DNA of 64,000 bases from Piliocolobus tephrosceles (taxonomy: Eukaryota; Chordata; Mammalia; Primates; Cercopithecidae), in contig NC_045439.1 in assembly GCF_002776525.5 (NCBI RefSeq), positions 153,909,330 through 153,973,329 of the forward strand, in the 5' to 3' direction. The notes under the pieces are model-generated. The model worked only from the letters and a program-made list of their open reading frames with translations. It did not search any database and was not told where the DNA came from. Made by a program: the position numbers and the translations under genes. This document shows positions 23,901 to 32,777 of the stretch, piece after piece; position 1 is the stretch's first letter, and the number at the start of each line of letters is the position of its first letter.

Positions 23901-26766
23901 GCCTCCCAGGTTCAAGTGATTCTCCTGCCTCAGCCCCTCAAGTAGCTGGGATTACAGACGTGAACCACCACATCCGGCTAATGTATTTTTAGTAGGTATG
24001 GGGTTTATGCCATGTTGGCCAGGCTGGTCTCAAAAACCTGACCTCAGGTGATCCACCTGCTTCGGCCTCCTAAAGTGTTGGGATTACAGGCGTGAGCCAC
24101 TGCACCCGACCCCCTAAGTGCTTCTCTAAGAAAATTCCTGGCAGACCTCTCCAGCCTCTCCATAGGCTGTTTACTAAGATACAGAATTGGGTTGACACCT
24201 GCTCTGCAGGGAAAACAGCCCACAGCAGCCTCTGTGCAGTAAGGGAACTAGTCCACAGCAAGTTCCAGCCCCTCTTGAGGCATCCATAAGGCCTTTGAGA
24301 AGGAGGCACTTTCAAAAATATTATTGGCTCATTTCTTCCTCCTTTTCCTTTTCCTGTTGCTTCTTATAAATCTCTCTAAACCTAAAATACCAGAAGAAAG
24401 ATTCAATCTTTGAGCAGGAGCAGTGACTCTAGGGCCCATGAGGCTCAGACATCCCGAAACACCTTCCACCCAGCATTGTATGTACATCCCCTATGCTCAC
24501 CTATTCCAAACCAGAGATTCAAACCACCTGAACCCTGCTTCTCCCAGCTGCTCTGTGGCCTCTGCCACCACGCACAGAAGTACTGTTCCCAGGAGAGGAT
24601 ATGTGGATTGGATGTTTGGTTCCCAGAAATTTTGTTGTATAACAGCCAGGAATAATTAGGGAGGATTAGATAAGGACAAGGAAATGAGTGAAGGGAGGGC
24701 GGTGTGGGGAGAGAGGTTTCTGGATCTTTAAGTAACCGCTGGACGTGTTTGGCGATGCAGACTATCTGTGGTCCTTCTGCTTGGAGCTCCTAACGTCAGA
24801 AATTTAGGGCTCACTAGGAATGAGGCACTGAGCTAGGTGCTAAGGACAGGACAATGAAGTCCTTCATTGTCACAATTCCAGCTGAGGAGGGGCTATGTGG
24901 ACTGTAGTCAAAGAGACCAAGGATAAGTATACAAATGTGTACTTAATCAGAACCTGTGTCTCCTAGAACTTTTTTTTTTTTTTCCCCGAGACAGAGTCTC
25001 TGTCACCGAGTCTGGAGTGTAGTGGCGCGATTTCAGCTCACTGCAACCTCTGCTGCCTCCTGAGTTCAAGCGATTCTCCTGCCTCAGCCTCCCAAGTAGC
25101 TGGGATTACAGGCGGGCGCCAACACACCCAGCTAATTTTTGTATTTTTAGTAGAGATGGGGTTTCACCACGTTGGCCAGGCTGGTCTTGAACTCCTGACC
25201 TCAAGTGATCCACCTCCCTCGGCCTCCCAAAGTGCTGAGATTACAGGTGCTTGAGGTCAGGAGTTAGACACCAGTCTGGCCAACCTGGTGAAACCCCGTC
25301 TCTACTAAAAATACAAAAATTAGCCGGGTGCGGTGGTGGGCACCTGTATCGCAGCTGCTCAGGAAGCTGAGGAAAGAGAATCGCTTGAACTCGGGAGGCA
25401 GACTTTGCAGTGAGCTAACGTCACACCACTGCACTCTAGTGTAAGCGACACAGTGAGACTCCATCTCAAACAAAAAAAAAAAAAACAAAAAAACAACAGT
25501 AGAATATAACCTGCTTAAATCTCCTCCTCCTTACAAAAAAATATTACACTGTCAAACTCACACCACCCAACTTCTGCATTCTGACCATGGAACATGAGCA
25601 AACTCAAATTCAAACTCATTTCAGCCACAGAGCAGAGCGCTGAGGGTATGTCACTGAGTACAGAACACAATGAAAGGGGCCTGAAGGCCTGAGATCCATA
25701 AAAGGAAGAAAAACTAAGAGCATCTCAGTGAAGCCCCAGCTGTCATCCTGGCTGTAATGACCCACCTCTCTGGCCCAGATGAATAAGGAAAAACTGCTTC
25801 CTGAACTCAAAGCGACACCACCTCTAGGGCTGGAAGGAGCTGTGAGGCTCTGAGCAGAGGCAGTATTTTTTTTTCCGAATTCATTCGAGACCGGGGACCG
25901 CTCTTGTTGCCTAGGCTGGAGTGCAGTGACACAGTCTTGGCTCACCACAACCTCTGCCTCCCGGGTTCACGGGATTCTCCTGCCTCAGCCTCCCGAATAG
26001 CTGAGATTACAGGCATGCGCCACCATGCCCGGCTTTTTTTGTTGTTGGTTTTTTTTTTGTAGTTTTAGTAGAGATGGGGTTTCTCCATGTTGGTCAGGCT
26101 GGTCTTGAACTCCTGACCTCAGGTGATCCGCCCACCTCGGCCTCCCAAAGTGCTGGGATTACAGGCATGCGCCACCGTGCCCGGCCAGAATAGAGGCAGT
26201 TTATAATACATTCCAGCCTAGCTTTCAGGAAGGCATTTCTCTGCAACCGGTAACTACAGATTATCTTTTCCCGCTAAGGTCCTTCCCACCTTACCCTCCC
26301 ATCCTCCGTCCTCCACATCCCCTTCGCCTCATAAGCTCAAGCATGGCAGAATCCTAGAACAGGCTCCAGTTGCCTGAAAGAGACAGATGAACTTGGGCAT
26401 TCCCCCTTGAAACCTCTCTGTGCCAGTCCTAAGACACATCCTCTGATCCCCTCTCCCACCACAAAGACACGTGCTGAAGTGGCCCCCTGTTCAAGAGAAT
26501 CAAGTTGCTAATTGCCATCCATTCTCTATACTCAGCATGTGTCCTCGGAGACACTTTGATCTGCCTTTAAGAAGGTCCTCTTCCCTCCCCAGCCCCTAGT
26601 CTTAATGGTACAATCTCCTTCTCTAGCCTCCCCAAGTGTGATACCTTTGATGGGATGTAGCACCTTGCATTCCTTTAGGTCAGCCCAAAGAGCTCGTCCC
26701 AAAGGATATGAGCAGGTACCAGAAATCCTCCTCACCACCTAAAGACTTACCTCCATCTGAAGCCAT
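12331..26766 (-). CDS. NUTM1: NUT family member 1 (NUT midline carcinoma protein), 7 coding exons
   Basis: Coding exons in transcript order (minus strand): 26751-26766 (ATG GCT TCA GAT GGA G), 22044-22761, 19314-19442, 16190-16326, 15403-15689, 14682-14798, 12331-14331. All junctions are GT-AG and in phase; the total of 3,405 nt gives 1,134 residues, close to the human length (about 1,132). NUT is normally testis-restricted, nuclear, and recruits the acetyltransferase p300/CBP during the histone hyperacetylation of spermiogenesis; the human gene is the partner in BRD4-NUT fusions (established knowledge). Visible features: a Pro-rich N-terminal half (exon 2), a conserved block with EWEHTSNFDRMIFYEMAERF (exon 3 into 4), a basic RRRQRKAQR stretch then an acidic EEE/QQQEEE region in exon 5, where the known p300-binding segment lies (exons 5 to 7), a large low-complexity Ser/Gly/Glu-rich last exon, a KGKEKKKK-acidic patch, and a basic C-terminus ending GRRKKRRSQ, a likely nuclear localisation signal. 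A second copy of the start exon lies at 28518-28533. Confidence 0.95.
15072..15375 (+). mobile_element. AluY of Old World monkey type, 27 bp from NUTM1 exon 5
   Basis: Near-consensus young Alu carrying aactagccgggcgaggtgg and gagatccggccactgcac. It is antisense to NUTM1 and its A-tail (T-tract in the transcript) ends 27 bp from the exon 5 donor. I could not find matching target-site duplications. Confidence 0.95.
16568..16863 (+). mobile_element. Alu SINE (NUTM1 intron 3)
   Basis: Full-length older Alu starting ggccaggtggggtgcctcat, with several mutated CpG sites. Confidence 0.92.
16876..17169 (+). mobile_element. Alu SINE (NUTM1 intron 3)
   Basis: Second tandem-orientation Alu, starting ggacaggtgcagtggctcat, with an A-tail. 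Confidence 0.95.
17226..17273 (+). repeat. (TTTA)n microsatellite
   Basis: About twelve TTTA units, formed on the T-tail of the adjacent antisense Alu. Confidence 0.95.
17274..17562 (-). mobile_element. Alu SINE, antisense, with internal deletion
   Basis: Starts gagatggagtctcactctg and ends tgtgcctggcc. About 20-30 bp are missing after cctgacctcg, and there is a long T/CT run in the middle. Confidence 0.92.
17887..17969 (+). repeat. CTTT/CCTT/(CT)n pyrimidine microsatellite
   Basis: Mixed tetranucleotide pyrimidine repeat passing into a (CT) run and then the T-tail of the next Alu. Confidence 0.9.
17970..18241 (-). mobile_element. Alu SINE, antisense
   Basis: From actgagtttcgctcttgttg to catgcctggcc. 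A short segment around the first monomer start is missing. Confidence 0.92.
18242..18283 (+). repeat. T-rich CTTT low-complexity run
   Basis: Follows the Alu directly. Confidence 0.8.
18737..18791 (+). repeat. T/C-rich low-complexity run
   Basis: TTTTC/TTTC-type repeat leading into an antisense Alu monomer. Confidence 0.85.
18792..18898 (-). mobile_element. Alu monomer fragment, antisense
   Basis: One monomer only: gagatgaggtcttgctatgt to cacacccagcc. Confidence 0.85.
18906..19209 (-). mobile_element. Alu SINE, antisense
   Basis: Complete antisense Alu with T-tail, ending 104 bp from NUTM1 exon 3. Confidence 0.95.
19768..20033 (+). mobile_element. Alu SINE with internal deletion
   Basis: Young-looking ends, but about 35 bp are lost between the A-rich linker and gctactcgggaggctgag. 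Confidence 0.93.
20340..20470 (+). mobile_element. MER5-like DNA transposon fragment
   Basis: Contains agcatcagaatcacctgggg followed by a Pro-codon-like ccccaggatcc segment, the pattern of MER5A-type hAT relics. Termini not resolved. Confidence 0.5.
21012..21225 (+). repeat. MIR SINE
   Basis: Contains the MIR core pattern: cttctcagcaacagtgtgat, then gagaaaactgagg, then cctgcccaggatcacaaatc. Confidence 0.8.
21430..21600 (+). repeat. MIR-like SINE fragment
   Basis: cttctcatctgtaaatgaag followed by gtgaggatcactt matches the MIR 3' half pattern. Confidence 0.6.
21624..21659 (+). repeat. (GTT)n/(ATT)n microsatellite at gap edge
   Basis: Trinucleotide repeat interrupted by the first N gap. Confidence 0.9.
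21660..21759. other. Assembly gap, 100 N
   Basis: Exactly 100 N, a conventional unknown-size gap. It lies inside an antisense AluY whose 5' part resumes at 21760. Confidence 0.98.
21760..21880 (-). mobile_element. AluY, antisense, partly hidden by the gap
   Basis: From tttagtagagacggggtttc to gtgcccggcc. The flank ggggctgtt occurs both before the gap (about 21619) and after the Alu (21881), a target-site duplication that brackets the gap. Confidence 0.9.
22856..23122 (-). mobile_element. Alu SINE, antisense, truncated
   Basis: From ttgtttgagagagagtcttg to gggattacagg; the last about 20 bp of the Alu start are missing. Confidence 0.92.
23169..23458 (+). mobile_element. Alu SINE
   Basis: ggcagggcacagtggctcat to the tail at about 23458. 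Confidence 0.93.
23459..23488 (+). repeat. (CAAA)n microsatellite
   Basis: Alu tail expanded as caaacaaacaaacaaa. Confidence 0.92.
23489..23567 (-). mobile_element. Alu fragment, antisense
   Basis: agagatggggtctcactatg to gcctcagcctt; only the middle of one monomer. Confidence 0.75.
23804..24111 (-). mobile_element. Alu SINE, antisense
   Basis: T-tail with CTTT repeats, then agatggagtctttctgtgtc to gcacccgacc. Confidence 0.93.
24112..24968. other. NUTM1 intron 1, no gene seen
   Basis: Non-Alu intronic sequence. An aged MIR-like patch is possible at about 24800-24900. Small open frames here have no coding support. Confidence 0.5.
24969..25247 (-). mobile_element. Alu SINE, antisense
   Basis: T-run, then cgagacagagtctctgtcac to gagattacaggtgc. 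It fuses directly to a plus-strand Alu. Confidence 0.93.
25248..25495 (+). mobile_element. Alu SINE, sense, lacking its first ~50 bp
   Basis: Begins at cttgaggtcaggagttagac and ends in an A/CA tail. It abuts the antisense Alu with no spacer, giving an inverted pair. Confidence 0.92.
25867..26186 (-). mobile_element. Alu SINE, antisense
   Basis: From ttttttttccgaattcattc to gtgcccggcc, with an extra ttgttgttgg insertion in the A-linker. Confidence 0.92.
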
Positions 26767-27668
26767 CCTCTCAGGTTTGGGCACTAACTGTGGCTGTCTG
26801 GAAGCCTCCAGAATGAGGCAGTCAGGTCCAGGACCCAGAGTAACCTGGCTCCAAGTAGGTGCACAGGGATCCAAGAAAGGGAAGGTAAACATCAGATCAA
26901 ACAGAACTAGAATATGGAACTCAAGGCATACTGCTGTGGGGGAGGGGAGAGGGAAAAGTGGGGTGAGGGTGGGGAGACATATTCCATGAAGGGTTCTAGT
27001 AACTATGCAAAAACCAGGAATTCCCTTCAAACTACAGTTTGACAACACAATTGATGTTCGCCCTTTAGGGCTATTTGTAAATTCTTTCTCAGATTCCCAA
27101 CACATTACAGTTTTGCATTTGGTTCCCTATACTTCAATTCTTCACCAACATATCTCATTTTGTGTCCTTCCATCCTAGCCAGTTCTGTAACTGACTTCCT
27201 ATTAACAGCAGGTTGATGGTAGCCCCCTGACTTAATCCAATGATGGCTATATTTTCTGAACTAAATTCAGACCACATTGGTCTGTATACTTAAGGATCAA
27301 GGGAACTAAAGTTTAAAATTAGAATTGTCAGATGATCCAAGGTGCTGGATTGCTGTGTGCACGTCATTTCCTTGGAAAGCTGTCCAATCTACTAACATAG
27401 GCTCTGTACTCCACAGAAGCCTTACCCTTTGCTGAAAAGCCTCACTAAATAAAAAAGCTGCCATGCAGTTTAAAACCTCAAGAGTAGAAAGTCCTTTGTT
27501 TCGTTAAATCATTTTGGTTTAAATTTTAAAAATAAAATGTATCTGCTAAGGTTCCTGGTGACTATTTCAGGCCAGTAATTCCCAGACCATCCTCTACAGC
27601 CACAGCTTCATCCAAACGTGGATTTCCCCCAAAAGACCTTCCCTGGGGTTCATGACATCTTTCTTGCT
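26302..27668. repeat. Duplicated block, copy 1 (contains NUTM1 start exon)
   Basis: This 1,367-bp block recurs at 28069-29435 at a constant offset of 1,767 bp. By eye I count only five substitutions and no indels. Its right end coincides with the first base of the 400-N gap. Confidence 0.95.
26767..27105 (-). other. NUTM1: NUTM1 5' leader with in-frame open reading frame
   Basis: Upstream of the NUTM1 ATG the same frame stays open for 113 codons back to another ATG at 27105 (residues just before the start: VPKPER). It may be 5'UTR or part of an alternative longer N-terminus; the sequence alone does not decide. Confidence 0.4.
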
Positions 27669-28068
27669 NNNNNNNNNNNNNNNNNNNNNNNNNNNNNNNN
27701 NNNNNNNNNNNNNNNNNNNNNNNNNNNNNNNNNNNNNNNNNNNNNNNNNNNNNNNNNNNNNNNNNNNNNNNNNNNNNNNNNNNNNNNNNNNNNNNNNNNN
27801 NNNNNNNNNNNNNNNNNNNNNNNNNNNNNNNNNNNNNNNNNNNNNNNNNNNNNNNNNNNNNNNNNNNNNNNNNNNNNNNNNNNNNNNNNNNNNNNNNNNN
27901 NNNNNNNNNNNNNNNNNNNNNNNNNNNNNNNNNNNNNNNNNNNNNNNNNNNNNNNNNNNNNNNNNNNNNNNNNNNNNNNNNNNNNNNNNNNNNNNNNNNN
28001 NNNNNNNNNNNNNNNNNNNNNNNNNNNNNNNNNNNNNNNNNNNNNNNNNNNNNNNNNNNNNNNNNNNN
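27669..28068. other. Assembly gap, 400 N
   Basis: Exactly 400 N, separating the two copies of the duplicated block. Confidence 0.98.
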
Positions 28069-29435
28069 TCCTCCGTCCTCCACATCCCCTTCGCCTCATA
28101 AGCTCAAGCATGGCAGAATCCTAGAACAGGCTCCAGTTGCCTGAAAGAGACAGATGAACTTGGGCATTCCCCCTTGAAACCTCTCTGTGCCAGTCCTAAG
28201 ACACATCCTCTGATCCCCTCTCCCACCACAAAGACACGTGCTGAAGTGGCCCCCTGTTCAAGAGAATCAAGTTGCTAATTGCCATCCATTCTCTATACTC
28301 AGCATGTGTCCTCGGAGACACTTTGATCTGCCTTTAAGAAGGTCCTCTTCCCTCCCCAGCCCCTAGTCTTAATGGTACAATCTCCTTCTCTAGCCTCCCC
28401 AAGTGTGATACCTTTGATGGGGTGTAGCACCTTGCATTCCTTTAGGTCAGCCCAAAGAGCTCGTCCCAAAGGATATGAGCAGGTACCAGAAATCCTCCTC
28501 ACCACCTAAAGACTTACCTCCATCTGAAGCCATCCTCTCAGGTTTGGGCACTAACTGTGGCTGTCTGGAAGCCTCCAGAATGAGGCAGTCAGGTCCAGGA
28601 CCCAGAGTAACCTGGCTCCAAGTAGGTGCACAGGGATCCAAGGAAGGGAAGGTAAACATCAGATCAAACAGAACTAGAATATGGAACTCAAGGCATACTG
28701 CTGTGGGGGAGGGGAGAGGGAAAAGTGGGGTGAGGATGGGGAGAGATATTCCATGAAGGGTTCTAGTAACTATGCAAAAACCAGGAATTCCCTTCAAACT
28801 ACAGTTTGACAACACAATTGATGTTCGCCCTTTAGGGCTATTTGTAAATTCTTTCTCAGATTCCCAACACATTACAGTTTTGCATTTGGTTCCCTATACT
28901 TCAATTCTTCACCAACATATCTCATTTTGTGTCCTTCCATCCTAGCCAGTTCTGTAACTGACTTCCTATTAACAGCAGGTTGATGGTAGCCCCCTGACTT
29001 AATCCAATGATGGCTATATTTTCCGAACTAAATTCAGACCACATTGGTCTGTATACTTAAGGATCAAGGGAACTAAAGTTTAAAATTAGAATTGTCAGAT
29101 GATCCAAGGTGCTGGATTGCTGTGTGCACGTCATTTCCTTGGAAAGCTGTCCAATCTACTAACATAGGCTCTGTACTCCACAGAAGCCTTACCCTTTGCT
29201 GAAAAGCCTCACTAAATAAAAAAGCTGCCATGCAGTTTAAAACCTCAAGAGTAGAAAGTCCTTTGTTTCGTTAAATCATTTTGGTTTAAATTTTAAAAAT
29301 AAAATGTATCTGCTAAGGTTCCTGGTGACTATTTCAGGCCAGTAATTCCCAGACCATCCTCTACAGCCACAGCTTCATCCAAACGTGGATTTCCCCCAAA
29401 AGACCTTCCCTGGGGTTCATGACATCTTTCTTGCT
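28069..29435. repeat. Duplicated block, copy 2
   Basis: Matches 26302-27668. Differences (copy 1/copy 2): 26655 a / 28422 g, 26876 a / 28643 g, 26969 g / 28736 a, 26978 c / 28745 g, 27257 t / 29024 c. It is flanked on both sides by N gaps, so nothing in the sequence proves that it is a real tandem copy. Confidence 0.95.
28518..28533 (-). CDS. NUTM1: Second copy of NUTM1 coding exon 1
   Basis: Identical 16-nt coding part (encoding MASDG plus one base) with the same gtaagtc donor as at 26751-26766. Either copy splices in phase to exon 2 at 22761. Probably an allelic copy placed twice by the assembler rather than a second exon. Confidence 0.85.
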
Positions 29436-29535
29436 NNNNNNNNNNNNNNNNNNNNNNNNNNNNNNNNNNNNNNNNNNNNNNNNNNNNNNNNNNNNNNNNN
29501 NNNNNNNNNNNNNNNNNNNNNNNNNNNNNNNNNNN
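29436..29535. other. Assembly gap, 100 N
   Basis: Exactly 100 N between copy 2 of the duplicated block and an antisense Alu whose first bases are missing. Confidence 0.98.
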
Positions 29536-29788
29536 GGCTGGAGTGCAGTGGCATGATCTCTGCTCACTGCAAGCTCTGCCTCCCGGGTTCACACCATTCT
29601 GCTGCCTCAGCCTCCCAAGTAGCTGGGACTACAGGCACCCACCACCACACCCAGCTAATTTTTCTATTTTTAGTACAGGAGGGGTTTCACTGTGTTAGCC
29701 AGGATGGTCTCGATCTCCTGACCTCGTGATCTGCCTGCCTCGGCCTCCCAAAGTGCTGGGATTAGAGGTGTGAGCCACCGCGCCCAGC
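29536..29788 (-). mobile_element. Alu SINE, antisense, start hidden by gap
   Basis: From ggctggagtgcagtggcatg to cgcgcccagcc. Confidence 0.93.
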
Positions 29789-29984
29789 CTTTAAAAATTT
29801 TTTAACAGGTAATACATTAGCAAGGTTCAAAAATCAAACTACAAAATAAAATACATAGCAATAAGTCTGCCTCCCACCCCTTACCCCTTTCTTCTGTAAC
29901 TAGATTCTCTATCCCAGAGGAAACCAGTATCATCTGTTTCTTGTGAATACTTGCAGAGATTTTTTATGCAACTACAAGTAAATA
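29789..29984. repeat. Possible old L1-type 3' region
   Basis: The pattern aacaggtaatacattagcaa followed by a C-rich segment and agaggaaaccagtatcatct resembles a common ancient mammalian repeat. I cannot name the family with confidence. Confidence 0.35.
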
Positions 29985-29998
29985 CAAACCATATTCTT

Positions 29999-30296
29999 TT
30001 TTTGGGGGGGGGACAGGGTCTCTTGCTCTGTCGCCCAAGCTAGAGTGCAGTGGCGTGATCTCGGCTCACTGCAACCTCCGCCTCCCGGGTTCAAGCCATT
30101 CTCCTGCCTCAGTCTCCCGAGTAGCTGGGACTACAGGTGACCGCCACCACGTCCTGCTAATTTTTGTATTTTTATTAGTAAAGACGGGGGTTGCACCATA
30201 TTGGCCAGGCTGGTCTCGAACTCCTGACCTTGTGATCCACCTGTCTCGGCCTCTCAAAGTGCTGGCATTACAGGCGTGAGCTACCGCACCCAGTCA
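29999..30296 (-). mobile_element. Alu SINE, antisense (first of pair)
   Basis: Short T/G run, then gggacagggtctcttgctct to accgcacccagt. Confidence 0.94.
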
Positions 30297-30310
30297 CAAA
30301 CCATATTCTT

Positions 30311-30598
30311 TTTTTCAGACGGAGTGTCACTCTGTCACCCAGGCTGGTGTGCAGTGGCGCTATCTCAGCTCGCTGCAACCTCTGCCTCCTGGGCTCAAGT
30401 GATTCTCCTGTCTCAGCCTCTGAAGTGGCTGGGACTACAGGCGCCCACCACCACACCCGGCTAATTTTTTCTGTATTTTTGGTAGAGACGGGGGTTTCTC
30501 CAGATTGGCCAGGCTGGTCTCGAACTCTTGACCTTGTGATCCGCCCGCCTCAGCCTCCCAAAGTGTTGGGATTACAGGCGTGAGCCACCGCGCCCGGC
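30311..30598 (-). mobile_element. Alu SINE, antisense (second of pair)
   Basis: tttttcagacggagtgtcac to gcgcccggcc. Confidence 0.95.
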
Positions 30599-30612
30599 CA
30601 AACCATATTCTT

Positions 30613-31340
30613 AAAAAAAAAAAAAAAAATTGCAGGTTTTTCTCGTTACACAATTAACATATATTCCAATGCTTTTGTCATTATAAATACGGCGTAATGA
30701 TGATCTTTGTAATGATATTTTGATTCTCATTTTCATTTCTTTAAACGAATAAGGAGAACTTCTATATTCTTTTAAAAACTGTAAAATCTCCTAGAAGGTG
30801 CACTTTATTACGCTATTATTAGCTACTCACCACTGTAAGAAAGAGCGCTGAACTTGCGGTAGGGACCTAAGTTTAAATCTTGGTTCGACCGCTGAAACAT
30901 ACTTCACCAGTTTCATAAAATAACTTTACGCTATTTTCGCTTTACGGAATATTGATACTCAACATGCATTCTTTACCGCCAACGCTTTGAAATGGAGCAG
31001 GGGAACTGGATGTGAAAGAGGGGAGGGAAGAAAACCTCTCCTTTCTTCCCTAGGGCAAAGGGGCTCTGAATCCTGGAGCCCTTGTTTCTTCAGGCACTGG
31101 AAACTCACTGCTCCTGAAATGGGTGTGTATCTTGAGATAAAGACAAGCTTCTATACGTCAGTGTTCTATCCACATCCATCCCTACCCCCCTCTAGCGCCG
31201 TGTACCTAGCACACAGTAGGCACACTCCACGTGTTTTAGCCTGCAAAGTTGCAAGTGTGGCCCCCAAGCCAAGCCCTGCTCTCGTGCGCCCCCTTCTGGC
31301 TAGCTGAAAATAAGGCAAAAATTGACTACATTTTCAGGCG
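30613..31340. other. Intergenic between NUTM1 and NOP10
   Basis: No gene seen, mostly unique-looking sequence. A short A-run follows the last target copy. Confidence 0.5.
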
Positions 31341-31459
31341 TGCCAGGGGAGAGACTTCCGGCTATGCAGGAAGGAAATTGACGAACACGTGACGCGGTCG
31401 GGCGGACCACTGCAGACGGAGCGGCGGACCGAATTGGGACCTCTGGCTTATGAGCGATC
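31340..31459 (+). promoter_or_regulatory. NOP10: NOP10 promoter and 5'UTR
   Basis: TATA-less, CpG-enriched stretch immediately before the NOP10 ATG. It has an ETS-type acttccgg at 31354-31361 and an E-box-type cacgtgac at 31386-31393 running into gcggtcgggcgg. Factor binding is inferred from the motifs only. Confidence 0.65.
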
Positions 31460-32545
31460 ATGTTTCTCCAGTATTACCTCAACGAGGAGGGAGATCGGGT
31501 CTATACGCTGAAGGTGAGGAGAGAAAACAGGTTGTAAATAGCCATGGCGAGAAATGTAGATGGGAGGAGTGGGTGAGGCCATACACGGAGTTAACCTAGC
31601 TGGGTGCAGGGAACCAGAAAGTCCAGAACCGAGGTGGGGAAGAACCGGGAGCGCGCGACTAATTTTTTAATTAAAAAAAAAAAATTTGGCCGGGCGCAGT
31701 GGCTCACGCCTGTAATCCTAGCACTTTGGGAGGCCGAGGCGTGTGGATTGCCTTAGCTCAGGAGTTAGAGACCATTCTGGGCAACACGGTGAAACTACGT
31801 TTCTACTAAAATACAAAAAATTAGCCGGGCGTGGCGGTGTGCGCCTGTTTTCCCAGCTACTCGGGAGGCTAAAACAGGAGAATCGCTTAAACCCGGGAGG
31901 CGGAGGTTGCAGTGAACCGGGATAGCGCCACTTTTCCTTTTTTTTTTTTTTTTTAAGACAGGGACTCGCTTTGTTGCCTAGGCTGTAGTGCCTCGGCTCA
32001 CTGCAACCTCCGCCTCCTGGGCTCAAACAATCTTCCTGCCTCAGCCTCCCGAGTAGCTGGGACTACAGGCGTGCGCCACCACACCTGGCTAATTTTTGGT
32101 TTGGGGTTTTTTTGTTTGGTTGGTTGGGTTTTTTTGTTGTAGAGACGAGGTTTCGCCATATTGCCCAGGCTGGTCTCAAACTTCTGACCTCAAGCCATCC
32201 TCCTGCCTCGGCCTCACAAAGTGTTGGGATTACAGGCGTGAGCCACCGCGCCCGGCCTTTTTAAGTTTTATATTTCTCTATTTATTTGTACAACTGTTTG
32301 AGCTGATCATTGCATCTTCTGTTTTCATGTTTGCCCTTTTTCGCGCTGTCCCCACCCCATTTCATCACTCCTGTACTGACATACATTCTCTATTCCTGGA
32401 GCAGAAATTTGACCCGATGGGACAACAGACCTGCTCAGCCCATCCTGCTCGGTTCTCCCCAGATGACAAATACTCCCGACACCGAATCACCATCAAGAAA
32501 CGCTTCAAGGTGCTCATGACCCAGCAACCGCGCCCTGTCCTCTGA
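31460..32545 (+). CDS. NOP10: H/ACA ribonucleoprotein subunit NOP10, 2 exons, 64 aa
   Basis: Exons 31460-31513 (MFLQYYLNEEGDRVYTLK) and 32405-32545 (starting KFDPMGQQTCSAHPARFSPD, ending QQPRPVL). The donor is AAG|gtgagg, the acceptor gcag|AAA, phase 0. NOP10 is a nucleolar/Cajal-body core protein that binds dyskerin with NHP2 and GAR1 in H/ACA RNPs guiding pseudouridylation, and in telomerase RNP (established knowledge). The length of 64 is the full family length. Arg34, whose substitution causes dyskeratosis congenita in humans, is intact. Residue 10 reads Glu here, where I recall Gln in human. The single intron is almost filled by two Alus in opposite orientation. Confidence 0.97.
31687..31933 (+). 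mobile_element. Alu SINE, sense, 3'-truncated (NOP10 intron)
   Basis: ggccgggcgcagtggctcac to gggatagcgccactt; broken off where the opposite-strand Alu begins. Confidence 0.94.
31938..32257 (-). mobile_element. Alu SINE, antisense (NOP10 intron)
   Basis: T-run, aagacagggactcgctttgt to gcgcccggcc, ending 147 bp before NOP10 exon 2. Confidence 0.94.
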
Positions 32546-32771
32546 AGGTCCCTTAAACTGATGTCTCTTCTGCGGCCTGTTACCCCTCGGAGACTCTGTA
32601 ACCAAACTCTTCAGTCTGTGAGCCCTGATCCCTTTTTGCCAGCCATACTCTTTGGCATCCAGTCTCATCATGATGATTGAGCATGCATGATTGTGAGCAG
32701 TCATGGTGGCGTCACCCATAAAGGGAACACGTTTGACTTTTTTTTCTCGTATTTGAAATTACTACAAAATT

Positions 32772-32777
32772 ATTAAA
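32772..32777 (+). terminator. NOP10: NOP10 polyadenylation signal
   Basis: ATTAAA 227 bp after the NOP10 stop codon, inside an AT-rich stretch. The likely mRNA end is at about 32790-32800. Confidence 0.55.

Larger units (their letters stand above)
29985..30612. repeat. Triple target-site repeat with two Alus
   Basis: The 14-mer caaaccatattctt occurs at 29985-29998, 30297-30310 and 30599-30612, once on each side of two successive antisense Alus. Confidence 0.92.

Noticed and set aside
27562..28124. Open frames made largely of X
   Set aside because: They cross the 400-N gap and carry no information.
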